64,000 nt of DNA. It comes from Roseibium sp. Sym1 (GTDB lineage Bacteria > Pseudomonadota > Alphaproteobacteria > Rhizobiales > Stappiaceae). Made by a program: the position numbers and the translations under genes. The DNA lies in assembly GCF_027359675.1 (NCBI RefSeq), contig NZ_CP114786.1:3570501-3634500 (forward strand). The letters run 5' to 3'. Shown piece after piece: positions 26,489-35,057 of this stretch (position 1 is the stretch's first letter; every line of letters begins with the position of its first letter). Under the pieces are notes generated by a model, which did no database searches, was not told the origin of the DNA, and was given only the letters and a program-made list of their open reading frames with translations.

Positions 26489-28033
26489 TCAATCCAGCGT
26501 ACCCAGGCCTTCCTCAGGATCGGGCGGTGCCTCAGGCGAAGGCTGTGGCGCGACCTCCGGTTCCGTGACCGCCTCGGGCCGGGCGCTCTGCTGTGGTTGA
26601 GAATCTGCCGGTGCTGCGGGCAGGTCGACCAGAAACTCCGCAGCGCTCCATCCGCAGAAGCGGTAGCCGCAAATGCGTGCCCAGCGGTCTCCATTGTGAT
26701 CGCGCGTCCAGCGACGGGCCGTCACCGGATCTCCCGAGACAAGGGATCCCAGCCGGTTTGCGGTGACGCTCGGTCGCGAAAAGACGTTCAGCTCCGGGAT
26801 GTTGACTTGCATCGGCCTGTTGTCGGTGTCGCCCGGCAGGTCCCGGCCGGTGTCCGCGAAGCCGGCGTCGTAAAGTGCCTGGATCGCTTGCCGTGTCTGC
26901 GGCCCGAAACTGCCGTCGATGGCGCCTTCGTAGAAGCCTTCCCGCTTCAGCGCCTCCTGGAGCGCCCGTCGAAAGGCGATACTCCAGCCGCGCGCGTCCG
27001 CCGCCAGTTGCTCGGGCATGATCACGTAACCGTCCTCGATCGCCTGAAAGAGAAATTCGGCGGCGGCCCTGTCGTCCCGGGAGATGCCTGCTCCCTGCCG
27101 GAACAGGTCCGAAAGCCGGTAACTGGCGAAGGGCGCACCGCCGTCCGCAGCCCCGAGGTACCAATCGAGGGCTTCCCGGAGGTCCTTTCTGACATGTCGG
27201 CCGTTTTCGTACATGTCCGCCAGTTCAAGGGCGGCGTTGGCGTAGCCGTTCTCGGCGGACTTGCGCAGCCAGGCGATGCCCTTTGCGGTGTCCCTGGATA
27301 CGCCGTCGCCGTTCAGGTACATGAAGCCGAGATTGTACATCGCCTGGGCCTCGCCGGCGTTGGCGGCTTTCAGATGCCAGTGAAGGGCCTTGCCGAGGTT
27401 CCTCGGAATTTCCCTGTCTTCGAGATAGAGAGTGCCGAGGACCGTGGCTGCCATCGGATTGCCGGCATCGGCGGCCTTTTCAAACCAGCGCAAGGCTTCG
27501 GTCGTGTTCTGCGGCACGGTTTGCCCGAAGCGGTTGTTGAATCCGACGAGAAGCATTGCCACGGGATAGCCGTCGTCCGCGGCCGAGCGGATCAGGCGGT
27601 TGCCCTCGTCTTCCTGCTTCGCCCTCACCTTGGCACGCCCCAGCTGAAACCGGAACCGCAGGACGCCGGGATAGCGGGCGACCGCCTCTTCGCACGCCCG
27701 AATTGCCCTGTCCGCATCGATCCAGTCGAACTCGACACCTGCGGAGACCTTCCGTGCGTCCGCCGGATGGGACGTCCAAAGATCGCAAGCCGTCACCGGC
27801 CCTTCGCCGCCGCCGGCGGCGGGGCGATCGAGTTCATCAAGCCTGGTCTGCGCGAGTGGTGCCCACCGGCCTTCCGGGTAGGCTCTCAGGTAGGCCTTCA
27901 GGTCGGCCGGATCGGAGCTGTTCCTGATGCTGTCCCAGAAGACGGTTTCAGCCGTGCTCTGGGGGAACGCCGCGCCGGCCGCACCGAGGGCGAGCGGCAG
28001 CAGGCAAGACAGCGTTACAAGAATACGGCGCAT
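26489..28033 (-). CDS. Sel1-repeat protein with peptidoglycan-binding and SH3-like domains
   Basis: A 514-residue exported protein; the start at 28033 gives a clean signal peptide (MRRILVTLSCLLPLALGAAG). Residues about 180-370 contain at least four Sel1/TPR-like repeats (ALRWFEKAADAGNPMA, ALHWHLKAANAGEAQA, GIAWLRKSAENGYANA, ALDWYLGAADGGAPFA). A putative peptidoglycan-binding motif follows (FYEGAIDGSFGPQTRQAIQALYD), then an SH3-like segment (LNVFSRPSVTANRLGSL...RWARICGYRFCGW) and a proline-rich tail. Such proteins scaffold envelope processes. It heads the operon with two unknown exported proteins. Confidence 0.78.
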   Translation of the reverse strand: MRRILVTLSCLLPLALGAAGAAFPQSTAETVFWDSIRNSSDPADLKAYLRAYPEGRWAPLAQTRLDELDRPAAGGGEGPVTACDLWTSHPADARKVSAGVEFDWIDADRAIRACEEAVARYPGVLRFRFQLGRAKVRAKQEDEGNRLIRSAADDGYPVAMLLVGFNNRFGQTVPQNTTEALRWFEKAADAGNPMAATVLGTLYLEDREIPRNLGKALHWHLKAANAGEAQAMYNLGFMYLNGDGVSRDTAKGIAWLRKSAENGYANAALELADMYENGRHVRKDLREALDWYLGAADGGAPFASYRLSDLFRQGAGISRDDRAAAEFLFQAIEDGYVIMPEQLAADARGWSIAFRRALQEALKREGFYEGAIDGSFGPQTRQAIQALYDAGFADTGRDLPGDTDNRPMQVNIPELNVFSRPSVTANRLGSLVSGDPVTARRWTRDHNGDRWARICGYRFCGWSAAEFLVDLPAAPADSQPQQSARPEAVTEPEVAPQPSPEAPPDPEEGLGTLD

Positions 28034-28250
28034 GGCAATTCGTTGACTGTTGAGACCAAGTCTCGATTTCGCCGGAGCGCGAGCTCGGGTGCATTGACCT
28101 GGATCATCCAACGCGAGCGTTGCCTGTCGCCGGTGCCGGGCGTTCACGGTTCTGCACCTCTTCAAACGAAGGTCTTGCCTTCCGACGGGACCGGCAGGGC
28201 GTGACCTCATCCGCAGGGGCGGATCCCGTAACACTGGTTGGCAGGCCGTC

Positions 28251-29318
28251 TCAGTTCGCCGGCGATTTTTCCGCCGGCAGCGGGCCGACCTCGCCGGTCT
28301 GGGACAAGAGCACGGCGATCGGCCGCGCGCCGTCGAAACGGGCGCAGACGATCACGATCATCACGGTGAGCGGAACGCACAGGACCATGCCGACAACGCC
28401 CCATATCGCGCCCCAGAAGGCCAGCGACAGCATGATCACCAGGCCGGAGAGGTTGAGGTTCGAGCCCATCAGCCGCGGCTCGATCAGGTTGCCGATGGCG
28501 AACTGGATCAGGCCGAGACCTGTCGCGATCGCGATGAACGGCCCCAGATTGTCGTAATAGACGATTGCCAGCAGGCTCGGAAAGATCACGCCGATCAGCG
28601 AGCCGATGGTCGGGATGTAGTTCAGCAGGAAGGCGATGAAGCCGAACAGCGCCGCGTAGGGCAGGCCGATCACGATCAGCACCAGGCTGGTAAGCGCTCC
28701 GGTGGCGACGGAGACCGCGGTCTTGATCGAGAAATAATGCATGATCGAGCGGTTGATCTCCGCGCGCATGGCAAACGCGGCCTCGGCGCGGTCCGGCGAT
28801 GCGAACAGGCGCTCGAACTTGCGGTCGAAGGTCGATTGCTCGAGCACCAGGAAGAGAATGTAGATGAAGACCAGGCTGGCCGAGCCGGCCAGGGTGGTGA
28901 CCAGGCTGGCGCCGGCCGTGACCATGCGTGGCACGACGGAGTCCGGCAACAGGTCCTGCAGTTCGATCGGGTCGTTGAGATCCAGATGGGAAGAGATCTG
29001 GTCGAACAGTTCCTCGAGGCGCTTCTGGTAGGTGGGTGCGTCCTGGGCCAGCTGGGTCAGGTTCACCGTGACGATGTCCAGCACCATGGTTGCCGCGGTG
29101 AAGATCACCAGCAGCGCCAGCGTGAAGGAGACAAAGCCCGGCAAATGCCAGCGGCCGATCGGGATCGCGCGGATGGCATGGGCAAGCGCGTTGATCATGT
29201 ACCAGACGATCAGCGCGATCACGAAGGGCAGGATCAGGGAGCGGCCAACCACCAGCAACCAGCCGATCATGCACACAAGCAGGACACTCATCGTAACGGA
29301 CAGAAGCGGCGATCGCAT
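28251..29318 (-). CDS. AI-2E family transporter
   Basis: A 355-residue inner-membrane protein with about eight hydrophobic segments. Family features are the long central soluble region (residues 95-170), the segment LLNYIPTIGSLIGVIFPSLLAIV, and the IEPRLMGSNLNLSGLVIMLSLAFWGAIWGVVGMVLCVPLTV signature spanning the last helices. Members export autoinducer-2 or act as Na+/H+ antiporters; the substrate here is unknown. The ATG at 29318 is preferred to upstream codons in a poorly coding stretch. Confidence 0.88.
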   Translation of the reverse strand: MRSPLLSVTMSVLLVCMIGWLLVVGRSLILPFVIALIVWYMINALAHAIRAIPIGRWHLPGFVSFTLALLVIFTAATMVLDIVTVNLTQLAQDAPTYQKRLEELFDQISSHLDLNDPIELQDLLPDSVVPRMVTAGASLVTTLAGSASLVFIYILFLVLEQSTFDRKFERLFASPDRAEAAFAMRAEINRSIMHYFSIKTAVSVATGALTSLVLIVIGLPYAALFGFIAFLLNYIPTIGSLIGVIFPSLLAIVYYDNLGPFIAIATGLGLIQFAIGNLIEPRLMGSNLNLSGLVIMLSLAFWGAIWGVVGMVLCVPLTVMIVIVCARFDGARPIAVLLSQTGEVGPLPAEKSPAN

Positions 29319-29532
29319 GCGGGCTCCGGGGTGCGGCAGGTGGGGCAACGCCCCATTTAGAGCGCATGCGGCACGTGAACGGAACCGTTTTTGCCGTCCC
29401 GTTGCCGCTAAAGCCGCGGCGGCGCCCCTCTTTCCAGACCTTTTTGCGCCTGCCGCCGCAAATCCCTTGCCCAGCTTTCCCGCCATGGTATAGGGAAAAC
29501 AGCGCAGGCTCCGCCACGGGCGGCCCTGCCGT

Positions 29533-29609
29533 GGGCCTGTAGCTCAATTGGTTAGAGCCGTCCGCTCATAACGGATTGGTTGGGGGTTCGAGTCCCTCCG
29601 GGCCCACCA
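29533..29609 (+). tRNA. tRNA with anticodon CAU (probably tRNA-Ile2; elongator Met possible)
   Basis: A full 77-nt cloverleaf with seven paired acceptor bases (GGGCCTG/CGGGCCC), D arm GCTC...GAGC, anticodon loop CTCATAA, T loop TTCGAGT and encoded CCA. CAU can be elongator Met or the Ile tRNA whose C34 is changed to lysidine. The acceptor and variable-loop sequence look more like Ile2 to me, but I cannot decide without comparison. Confidence 0.93.
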
Positions 29610-29629
29610 TTTTTCCTGTTTTGTCCGAT

Positions 29630-29664
29630 CCGGAGACATAGGTGACAGTTTGTACCGGAGACAT
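29630..29664. repeat. Short direct repeat just after the tRNA
   Basis: CCGGAGACAT occurs at 29630-29639 and 29655-29664, a 25-bp period, 21 bp past the tRNA CCA end. It could be an insertion-sequence remnant or part of an integration site. The surrounding 29610-29865 region is otherwise AT-rich and has no gene. Confidence 0.45.
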
Positions 29665-29865
29665 GGGTTGCAACCTCGTGCCGAACGGGTTGTCGATTGC
29701 CTGCGTGCAATTCGGCCGGCAGGTCGCGTGTTTTCGCCTTGAAGGTTCCTGGGGCAAGGCAACAATATCACTGATTGCATTCCCTAAAGGCATGGGTTAA
29801 AAAAGTTTTATATTGAACGTATAGATCGCATTTATTTATTTGACTGTCTTTAGGTGGAGGTGACA

Positions 29866-30897
29866 GTGCAAAAAATTTCCTTGGCCAAATATTTTGAGAT
29901 GATGTCAGACCTGAATTCGAGCGACGAAAAGATCCTGGCCTATTCCAGGGTCGTGCGTGGCTCCGGAGGTTTCGACTTCAAGTTGGCGCCCGACCCGGAA
30001 AAGGTCGATATGGGCGATGGCATGCAAGAGCTTGAAAGTGCCATGGGCATCGGCAACGGTCTTGCGCGCTGGCGCCGGCGGCGTGTCTTCATGAACCGTC
30101 TGAACTCGGACGAGACGCTTCCCGTCCTCGTGTCCGAAGGCGACAGCTGGTTCCAGTTTCCGGTGCTCATCAAGGAAGTCATCGACCAGCTGGGGTCGAG
30201 GTACCGCATCTATTCGGTCGGGGCGGCGGGAGACACCGCTCAGAACATGGTGCATGGACCGGCCGAAAGCGGCGGCTATGAATACATGAGCGCCCTGGGC
30301 GAGGTCAGGCAGCACGTCCGGGCATTTCTGTTCTCGGCCGCCGGCAACGATATCATCGGCGAAGACCCGCAGACCGGCGTGGCGGCGCTGTTTGAACTCG
30401 TGCGCCCTTTCAACGGAGACGTGAACGACGTGCAGGGGCACATCAATCACGGGGCTCTGGAAGACCGGCTGGATTTTCTTAGAAAAGCCTATCGCAAGAT
30501 GATTTCCGATGTGAGGTCCGATCCGGATTTCGCCAGGCTGCCGATCATCATCCACGGCTACGACTATGCGTTTCCGTATCCTTTCGGACCGGACGACAGG
30601 CGCGACCCGAGCTACGCGGCGAACAACGAATGGCTCGGAGAGCCGCTGGACAGCCGTGGCATCACGGATCACACCCTCCGGCGCGACATCATCAAGTACC
30701 TGGTGGACGAGCTCTACTTCATGCTGACCAGTCTGGCGGGGCAGTCCTCAAAGACGAGGATCTGGGTCGTGAACTGCCGGGGCGCGCTGCCCAACGTCAG
30801 CGACTGGAACGACGAGATCCATGCCACGAATTCCGGCTTTTCCAGGATCGCGGACCGGTTCCACGACACGATCAGCAGGGCGATCAGCCTGGCCTGA
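29866..30897 (+). CDS. SGNH/GDSL-type hydrolase
   Basis: A 343-residue protein without a signal peptide. The GTG at 29866 is chosen because GGAGG sits five bases upstream; an alternative GTG at 29854 lies inside that site. SGNH blocks are visible: EGDSW with Ser94, SAAGNDIIG with Asn161, and DEIHATNSGF with Asp316 and His319. Members are esterases, lipases or carbohydrate deacetylases. The AT-rich upstream region 29790-29850 probably holds the promoter. It is followed after 163 bp by three haem-enzyme genes on the same strand, so it may supply or process their substrate, for example a released fatty acid. That link is a hypothesis. Confidence 0.8.
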   Translation: MQKISLAKYFEMMSDLNSSDEKILAYSRVVRGSGGFDFKLAPDPEKVDMGDGMQELESAMGIGNGLARWRRRRVFMNRLNSDETLPVLVSEGDSWFQFPVLIKEVIDQLGSRYRIYSVGAAGDTAQNMVHGPAESGGYEYMSALGEVRQHVRAFLFSAAGNDIIGEDPQTGVAALFELVRPFNGDVNDVQGHINHGALEDRLDFLRKAYRKMISDVRSDPDFARLPIIIHGYDYAFPYPFGPDDRRDPSYAANNEWLGEPLDSRGITDHTLRRDIIKYLVDELYFMLTSLAGQSSKTRIWVVNCRGALPNVSDWNDEIHATNSGFSRIADRFHDTISRAISLA

Positions 30898-31060
30898 GGG
30901 CAGGTTCCGCCGTCAACCGCTTGCCGGTGCGCGCGGTGGCCCCGTTCTGATTTGAACAAGCGCCAAAACGAAAAGTGCCGGTTTCGCTCCAGGCAGGATC
31001 GAGACTGCAAACCGGTATCCGGATGCAAAGCCATCCGATGACGTTCAAGGGAGGAAGGTC

Positions 31061-32935
31061 ATGGCCTACAATCTGTTTGAGCAGGCACGCGTCGCCGCAC
31101 TGGCGGTGTTGCTGACGGCCATGGCGGCCCTTGTGTCCCCGCAGGTGAAAGCAGAGGTGACGTGTTCGTCCCGCGTGGCGCTCGCACAAGCGCTGGAAGC
31201 GAATCCGGACCTTCGGTGGACACAACTGCGGGACCAGTGCAAGGCGGATATCGGCCGGGCGAAACTGGCCGATCCGATCGGGCATGCGTGGTTCGTCAAC
31301 GCGGGCAACGGGTTCGTCGGAGCCCCTCTCGTCCTGATGAAACTCCTGCCGGATCTTGCACCGGAAATCTGGGGGGGACCCGAAGAGCGGTTCGCACGTT
31401 TCGGACTGTTCCGGGATCCGGATTTTCCGGACAGGATCCTGCCGCGCGGACTCGGGATCACCGGCAGCCAGGGCCGCCCGGTGGATGCACAGGGCAACCC
31501 TGTCGGTGAAATCGACTATTCGATCGCCCAACCGCTTTTCGTGACGCTTGCCTGCGGCGCCTGCCACACCGGTCAGGTCGACCTCGGCGAGGAGCGGCTC
31601 GTCCTGGAAGGCGCCCCGAACACGCAATTCGACGTGCGCAAGTGGCGGGGGGCGTTTTCGTCGCTGCGCAGCGGATACCTGTCGCCGGACCAGATCGGAA
31701 CGATCGAGGCCCCCGGGCAGACAACAAAAGCCCTGCTCGAACTGGCGGCCGCCAAGCCGGAAGGCTATTTCGCGAAGGGTCTGCCGCAGATCGAGCCAAG
31801 CGACGTCAACCGTGTCGATGCCGTCCAGCGCGCGATCTTTGCGCAGAATGCCGTGCGTTTTCTGGAGGGACTTGCCCGGAGTTCCGCCGTGCGTTCCGCC
31901 GCCGTCGTGCTTCAGACGCGTCCGGGCTCCAGTTACGGACAGGGAGAAAAGTCGCCGGGGCTGGCCGGACACAGCGCGGGCCAGTCGGACGGAAGCGGCG
32001 ACCTTCTGGCCGACCTGCTTGCCATGAAAGCGGCAGGTGAGGGCAAGCTCGAGGATCTGCTCACCGGTCCCTTGCCGGAGGCCTTGCCACGTTTCGCAAC
32101 GGTGACCGACGCCCCGTCCGTATGGAACCAGGCCGACAGGGCCACCGGGCAATGGGATGGCAGTGTGCTGGAACGGTTCTGGAGAAACATCGCGGCGCAG
32201 CTGCCGATCATCGGCAGGCCCGAGGATGTCGACCTGATGAATGCCGCGATTGTCGCCGAGTACCTGCTGGGCCTGCCGCCGGCGCCCTACCCGTTCGATG
32301 TCGACCTTGAAAAGGCGGCCAGGGGGGAAGCTCTTTTTGCGGACAATTGCGGTACGTGCCACCGGCCGCGCAACAATCGGCGCTACCCGGAAATCGGGTC
32401 GGACATGAACCGCGCCCAGGTGCTGAACCCCGCGGGAGCACAGGTGTTCCTGTCCGCATTCAAGGCGGCCTGCCACGACCCCGACTTTACCTATCTCGAC
32501 CGGGACGGCCGGGAAACGAGGCCCTGCGTTACGCCGGACTACCGGATTCTGCGCGACACGACCGAAGTCGCCAACCAGGGATATCTGGCGCCGCCCCTCG
32601 ACGGCATCTGGGCGCGGGCTCCCTATCTTCACAACGGCTCGGTGCCGACTCTCGCCCAGTTGCTGAAGCCCGGCGACCGGCCGGTGAATTTCCTGCGCGG
32701 CGCCATTTCCTATGACGAGACGGCACTCGGCTGGACCTGGGAAGCGGAACGGCTCGATGAGCTGAAGGCCCGCTACCCGACGGTTTCGGTGCACGACACG
32801 TCCCGGGACGGCTGGACGAACCGGGGGCATGACCGGAACCTTGTCGTCGACGGAAAGCTGCTGCGCCTCGACTGGTCGGCACCGGAACACTCCGGCGCGT
32901 TCGAAGACCTTCTTGAATATCTCAAGACCCTGTGA
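31061..32935 (+). CDS. Exported di-haem cytochrome c, RoxA/MauG/CCP-like
   Basis: A 624-residue periplasmic protein with a strong site (GGGAGGAAGG) before the ATG and a signal peptide ending near VKAEV (residue 31). Two haem-c motifs are present: CGACH (C165, C168, H169) and CGTCH (C430, C433, H434). The segment LAPPLDGIWARAPYLHNGSVPTLAQLL (about 509-535, His524) is the signature of the di-haem peroxidase superfamily and is especially like rubber oxygenase RoxA, which cleaves polyisoprene. Length also fits RoxA (about 650-680) better than short cytochrome c peroxidases (about 330). It is therefore an oxygenase or peroxidase acting outside the cytoplasm. Substrate unknown. Confidence 0.82.
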   Translation: MAYNLFEQARVAALAVLLTAMAALVSPQVKAEVTCSSRVALAQALEANPDLRWTQLRDQCKADIGRAKLADPIGHAWFVNAGNGFVGAPLVLMKLLPDLAPEIWGGPEERFARFGLFRDPDFPDRILPRGLGITGSQGRPVDAQGNPVGEIDYSIAQPLFVTLACGACHTGQVDLGEERLVLEGAPNTQFDVRKWRGAFSSLRSGYLSPDQIGTIEAPGQTTKALLELAAAKPEGYFAKGLPQIEPSDVNRVDAVQRAIFAQNAVRFLEGLARSSAVRSAAVVLQTRPGSSYGQGEKSPGLAGHSAGQSDGSGDLLADLLAMKAAGEGKLEDLLTGPLPEALPRFATVTDAPSVWNQADRATGQWDGSVLERFWRNIAAQLPIIGRPEDVDLMNAAIVAEYLLGLPPAPYPFDVDLEKAARGEALFADNCGTCHRPRNNRRYPEIGSDMNRAQVLNPAGAQVFLSAFKAACHDPDFTYLDRDGRETRPCVTPDYRILRDTTEVANQGYLAPPLDGIWARAPYLHNGSVPTLAQLLKPGDRPVNFLRGAISYDETALGWTWEAERLDELKARYPTVSVHDTSRDGWTNRGHDRNLVVDGKLLRLDWSAPEHSGAFEDLLEYLKTL

Positions 32936-33000
32936 GCGGGACCCGTGAGAATGCCATCCGAAACACACCTTCCCGACTGCCGCTGAAACCGAGCGAGACC

Positions 33001-35010
33001 ATGATGAGCACCATCGAACCAGACATCCAGGCCGTCCTCAATATCCAGATCGCCATGATGAGAGCGACCCAACCGCACCTGCGGGGGCAGCACTTCAAGA
33101 TGCATGGCTGCCTGGAGGCGGAATTCGAGGTTCTCGACGGGATCGACGAGGCGCTCAGGGTCGGACTGTTCCGCACGCCCTCCAGATATAACGCCCATAT
33201 CCGGTTTTCGAACGGGGCCCAGAAGGACGATCGTCAGCCGGATATTCACGGCATGGCGATCAAGCTTCTGGACGTCCCCGGCGAAGCGGCCCTGCCAGGA
33301 GCGGCCGACGGCGAGCAGGATTTCGTGCTGGCGGACAATCCGGTGTTCTTCATCCGCACGGCGGCCGACTATGTGCTGTTCATGAAGGATTTCGCCCAGA
33401 GTGCGCCGAGGGGAAAGCCCCCGGAGGAATTCATCGCCTACCTGATGAAGACCCATCCGCAGGACCTGGCGGTTCTGCAGGGGTTCCGGCAACAGATCCA
33501 GGAAAACCCGGTGAAGAGCCGCTACTGGAGCCAGGTGCCGTATGCCTTCGGCAGTGCCCCCGGACAGGCTGCCTGCCGCTACCGTGTGGTGCCGTCGGAT
33601 GAGGCGGAGGACGTCGTCGCAGGGCCGACGCATGACTACCTGCGCGAACGCATGGCCGACCGTCTAGCCGAGGGCTCCGAGCCGGTGATGTTCGACTTTC
33701 AGGTCCAGATCCATCCGGACGCGGACAACGGCGTCATCGACAATCCAACCGTCGAGTGGGACCTGCCTTTCGTCACCGTTGCGAGCATCACGATCCCGCC
33801 GCAAACCTTCGACACCCCCGAGAGGAGGTCGTTCGGGGAGAAGTTGCGCTACTCGCCCTGGCAAAGCCTTGCCGACCACCGGCCGGTCGGCCAGGTCAAC
33901 GAGATCAGGAAGGCGGTCTATGTGGCCAGCCAGGAAGAGCGTGCGAAAATGTCGGCCCAGGGCAGAGAGAACCTCCGGCTCTCCGAGGCCGAATTGCGGG
34001 AAGGCATCGACGACGATTTCAAGGAGGTGCTCGACACGCTGTCGCGGACGTTCGGCTACCTGTCCCACACCAAGCGCGGCCGCGGCACACACACCTATGG
34101 CGCCGCGGGCCGGGGACGGGCCCGGTTCATTGTGCCGGAGGGGTTTCCGGAGAACGATTTCTTTGTTGCAGGCCGGACCCTGCCGGTCGTCCTGCGGCAC
34201 TCCTCGCCCGGAGCCAGGGAGGACGATCGTGCCCGCGACGGCGTCGCCGCGTCGCTCAAGTTCTTCGACGAGGACAAAGGATACGAGGGGCCGGGTGTGC
34301 TGGATATTCTCATGAATGCGGGGCGCCAGCTCTTCGTGCGCACCATCCGGGATTTCAGCACCTTCGTTCATGCCAGCGCGGAGCAGCGCAAGGACCTGGT
34401 CAAACAGGGCATCATGATGGAGCCGGAACTGATCGAGGCCTACCGGATCCGCGGTTCGTTCCTGAACAGCCGCTACCACACCTGGCAGTGTTTCGAGTTC
34501 CATGACCGGAGCGGTGTGCGCTCCTACATCCGGTTCCGGCTCATTCCGGGAGATCGCGGTCCGGAGCGTGGTTTGCCGCGCAAGGACTTTCGCGCAAACG
34601 GGGCGCCTTCGATGGACCCGCTGCCCGATGATCCCCGGGCCCCCGATTTTCTCCGCCAGGACTGGATCTACCAGGTGCAGAATTCCGAGGTCCGCTATGT
34701 CCTTCAAGGACAGGTGCATCCTGAGCCCGAAGACGTCCATCCCCATCACGAGGTGCTGAACCCGGCCCGCGCCTGGAACGAGGGCCAGTTTCCCTGGCTG
34801 GACCTGTGCGAGATCGAGATCGACGAACCGATCCTCGACAACGAGGTGGTGAGCCGGCTCGACATGAACCCGAACCGAAGCCCGCACTGCATCCGCATCC
34901 CGCTGGCCACGTCGCCGGACCAGTATGCCTCGCTCGGGCATGCCCGTGCACTCGTCTATCCGGGCGCGCGCGCGGTGCGTGCGGCTTCGCAGCGCCCCCA
35001 GAACAACTGA
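33001..35010 (+). CDS. Tandem double catalase-like haem protein
   Basis: A 669-residue cytosolic protein made of two related catalase-like halves. Half 1 (about 20-315) has RGQH with His31, RYNAHIRFSNG, DIHGMAIKL, DNPVFFIRTAADYVLFMKDF and YSPWQSLADHRPVG. Half 2 (about 355-660) has RGTH with His364, LPVVLRHSS, RDGVAASLKFFD and FVRTIRDFSTFVHA, the same order with weaker identity. Both keep the distal His segment of the catalase fold (R-x-x-H...G...F-x-V). Neither shows the usual proximal Arg-x-x-x-Tyr of true catalases. Catalase-like proteins of this type act on lipid hydroperoxides, for example coral allene oxide synthase. A GTG at 32932 overlapping the upstream stop is an alternative start. 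Confidence 0.75.
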   Translation: MMSTIEPDIQAVLNIQIAMMRATQPHLRGQHFKMHGCLEAEFEVLDGIDEALRVGLFRTPSRYNAHIRFSNGAQKDDRQPDIHGMAIKLLDVPGEAALPGAADGEQDFVLADNPVFFIRTAADYVLFMKDFAQSAPRGKPPEEFIAYLMKTHPQDLAVLQGFRQQIQENPVKSRYWSQVPYAFGSAPGQAACRYRVVPSDEAEDVVAGPTHDYLRERMADRLAEGSEPVMFDFQVQIHPDADNGVIDNPTVEWDLPFVTVASITIPPQTFDTPERRSFGEKLRYSPWQSLADHRPVGQVNEIRKAVYVASQEERAKMSAQGRENLRLSEAELREGIDDDFKEVLDTLSRTFGYLSHTKRGRGTHTYGAAGRGRARFIVPEGFPENDFFVAGRTLPVVLRHSSPGAREDDRARDGVAASLKFFDEDKGYEGPGVLDILMNAGRQLFVRTIRDFSTFVHASAEQRKDLVKQGIMMEPELIEAYRIRGSFLNSRYHTWQCFEFHDRSGVRSYIRFRLIPGDRGPERGLPRKDFRANGAPSMDPLPDDPRAPDFLRQDWIYQVQNSEVRYVLQGQVHPEPEDVHPHHEVLNPARAWNEGQFPWLDLCEIEIDEPILDNEVVSRLDMNPNRSPHCIRIPLATSPDQYASLGHARALVYPGARAVRAASQRPQNN

Positions 35011-35057
35011 CCGGACCAAGCGCAGCCATTCCATCTCATCAAGCCGAGGACTGCCCC

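Noticed and set aside
30884..32968. A 694-residue open frame antisense to the di-haem cytochrome
   Set aside because: The plus-strand gene has haem motifs, a signal peptide and a strong ribosome binding site; the antisense frame has none.
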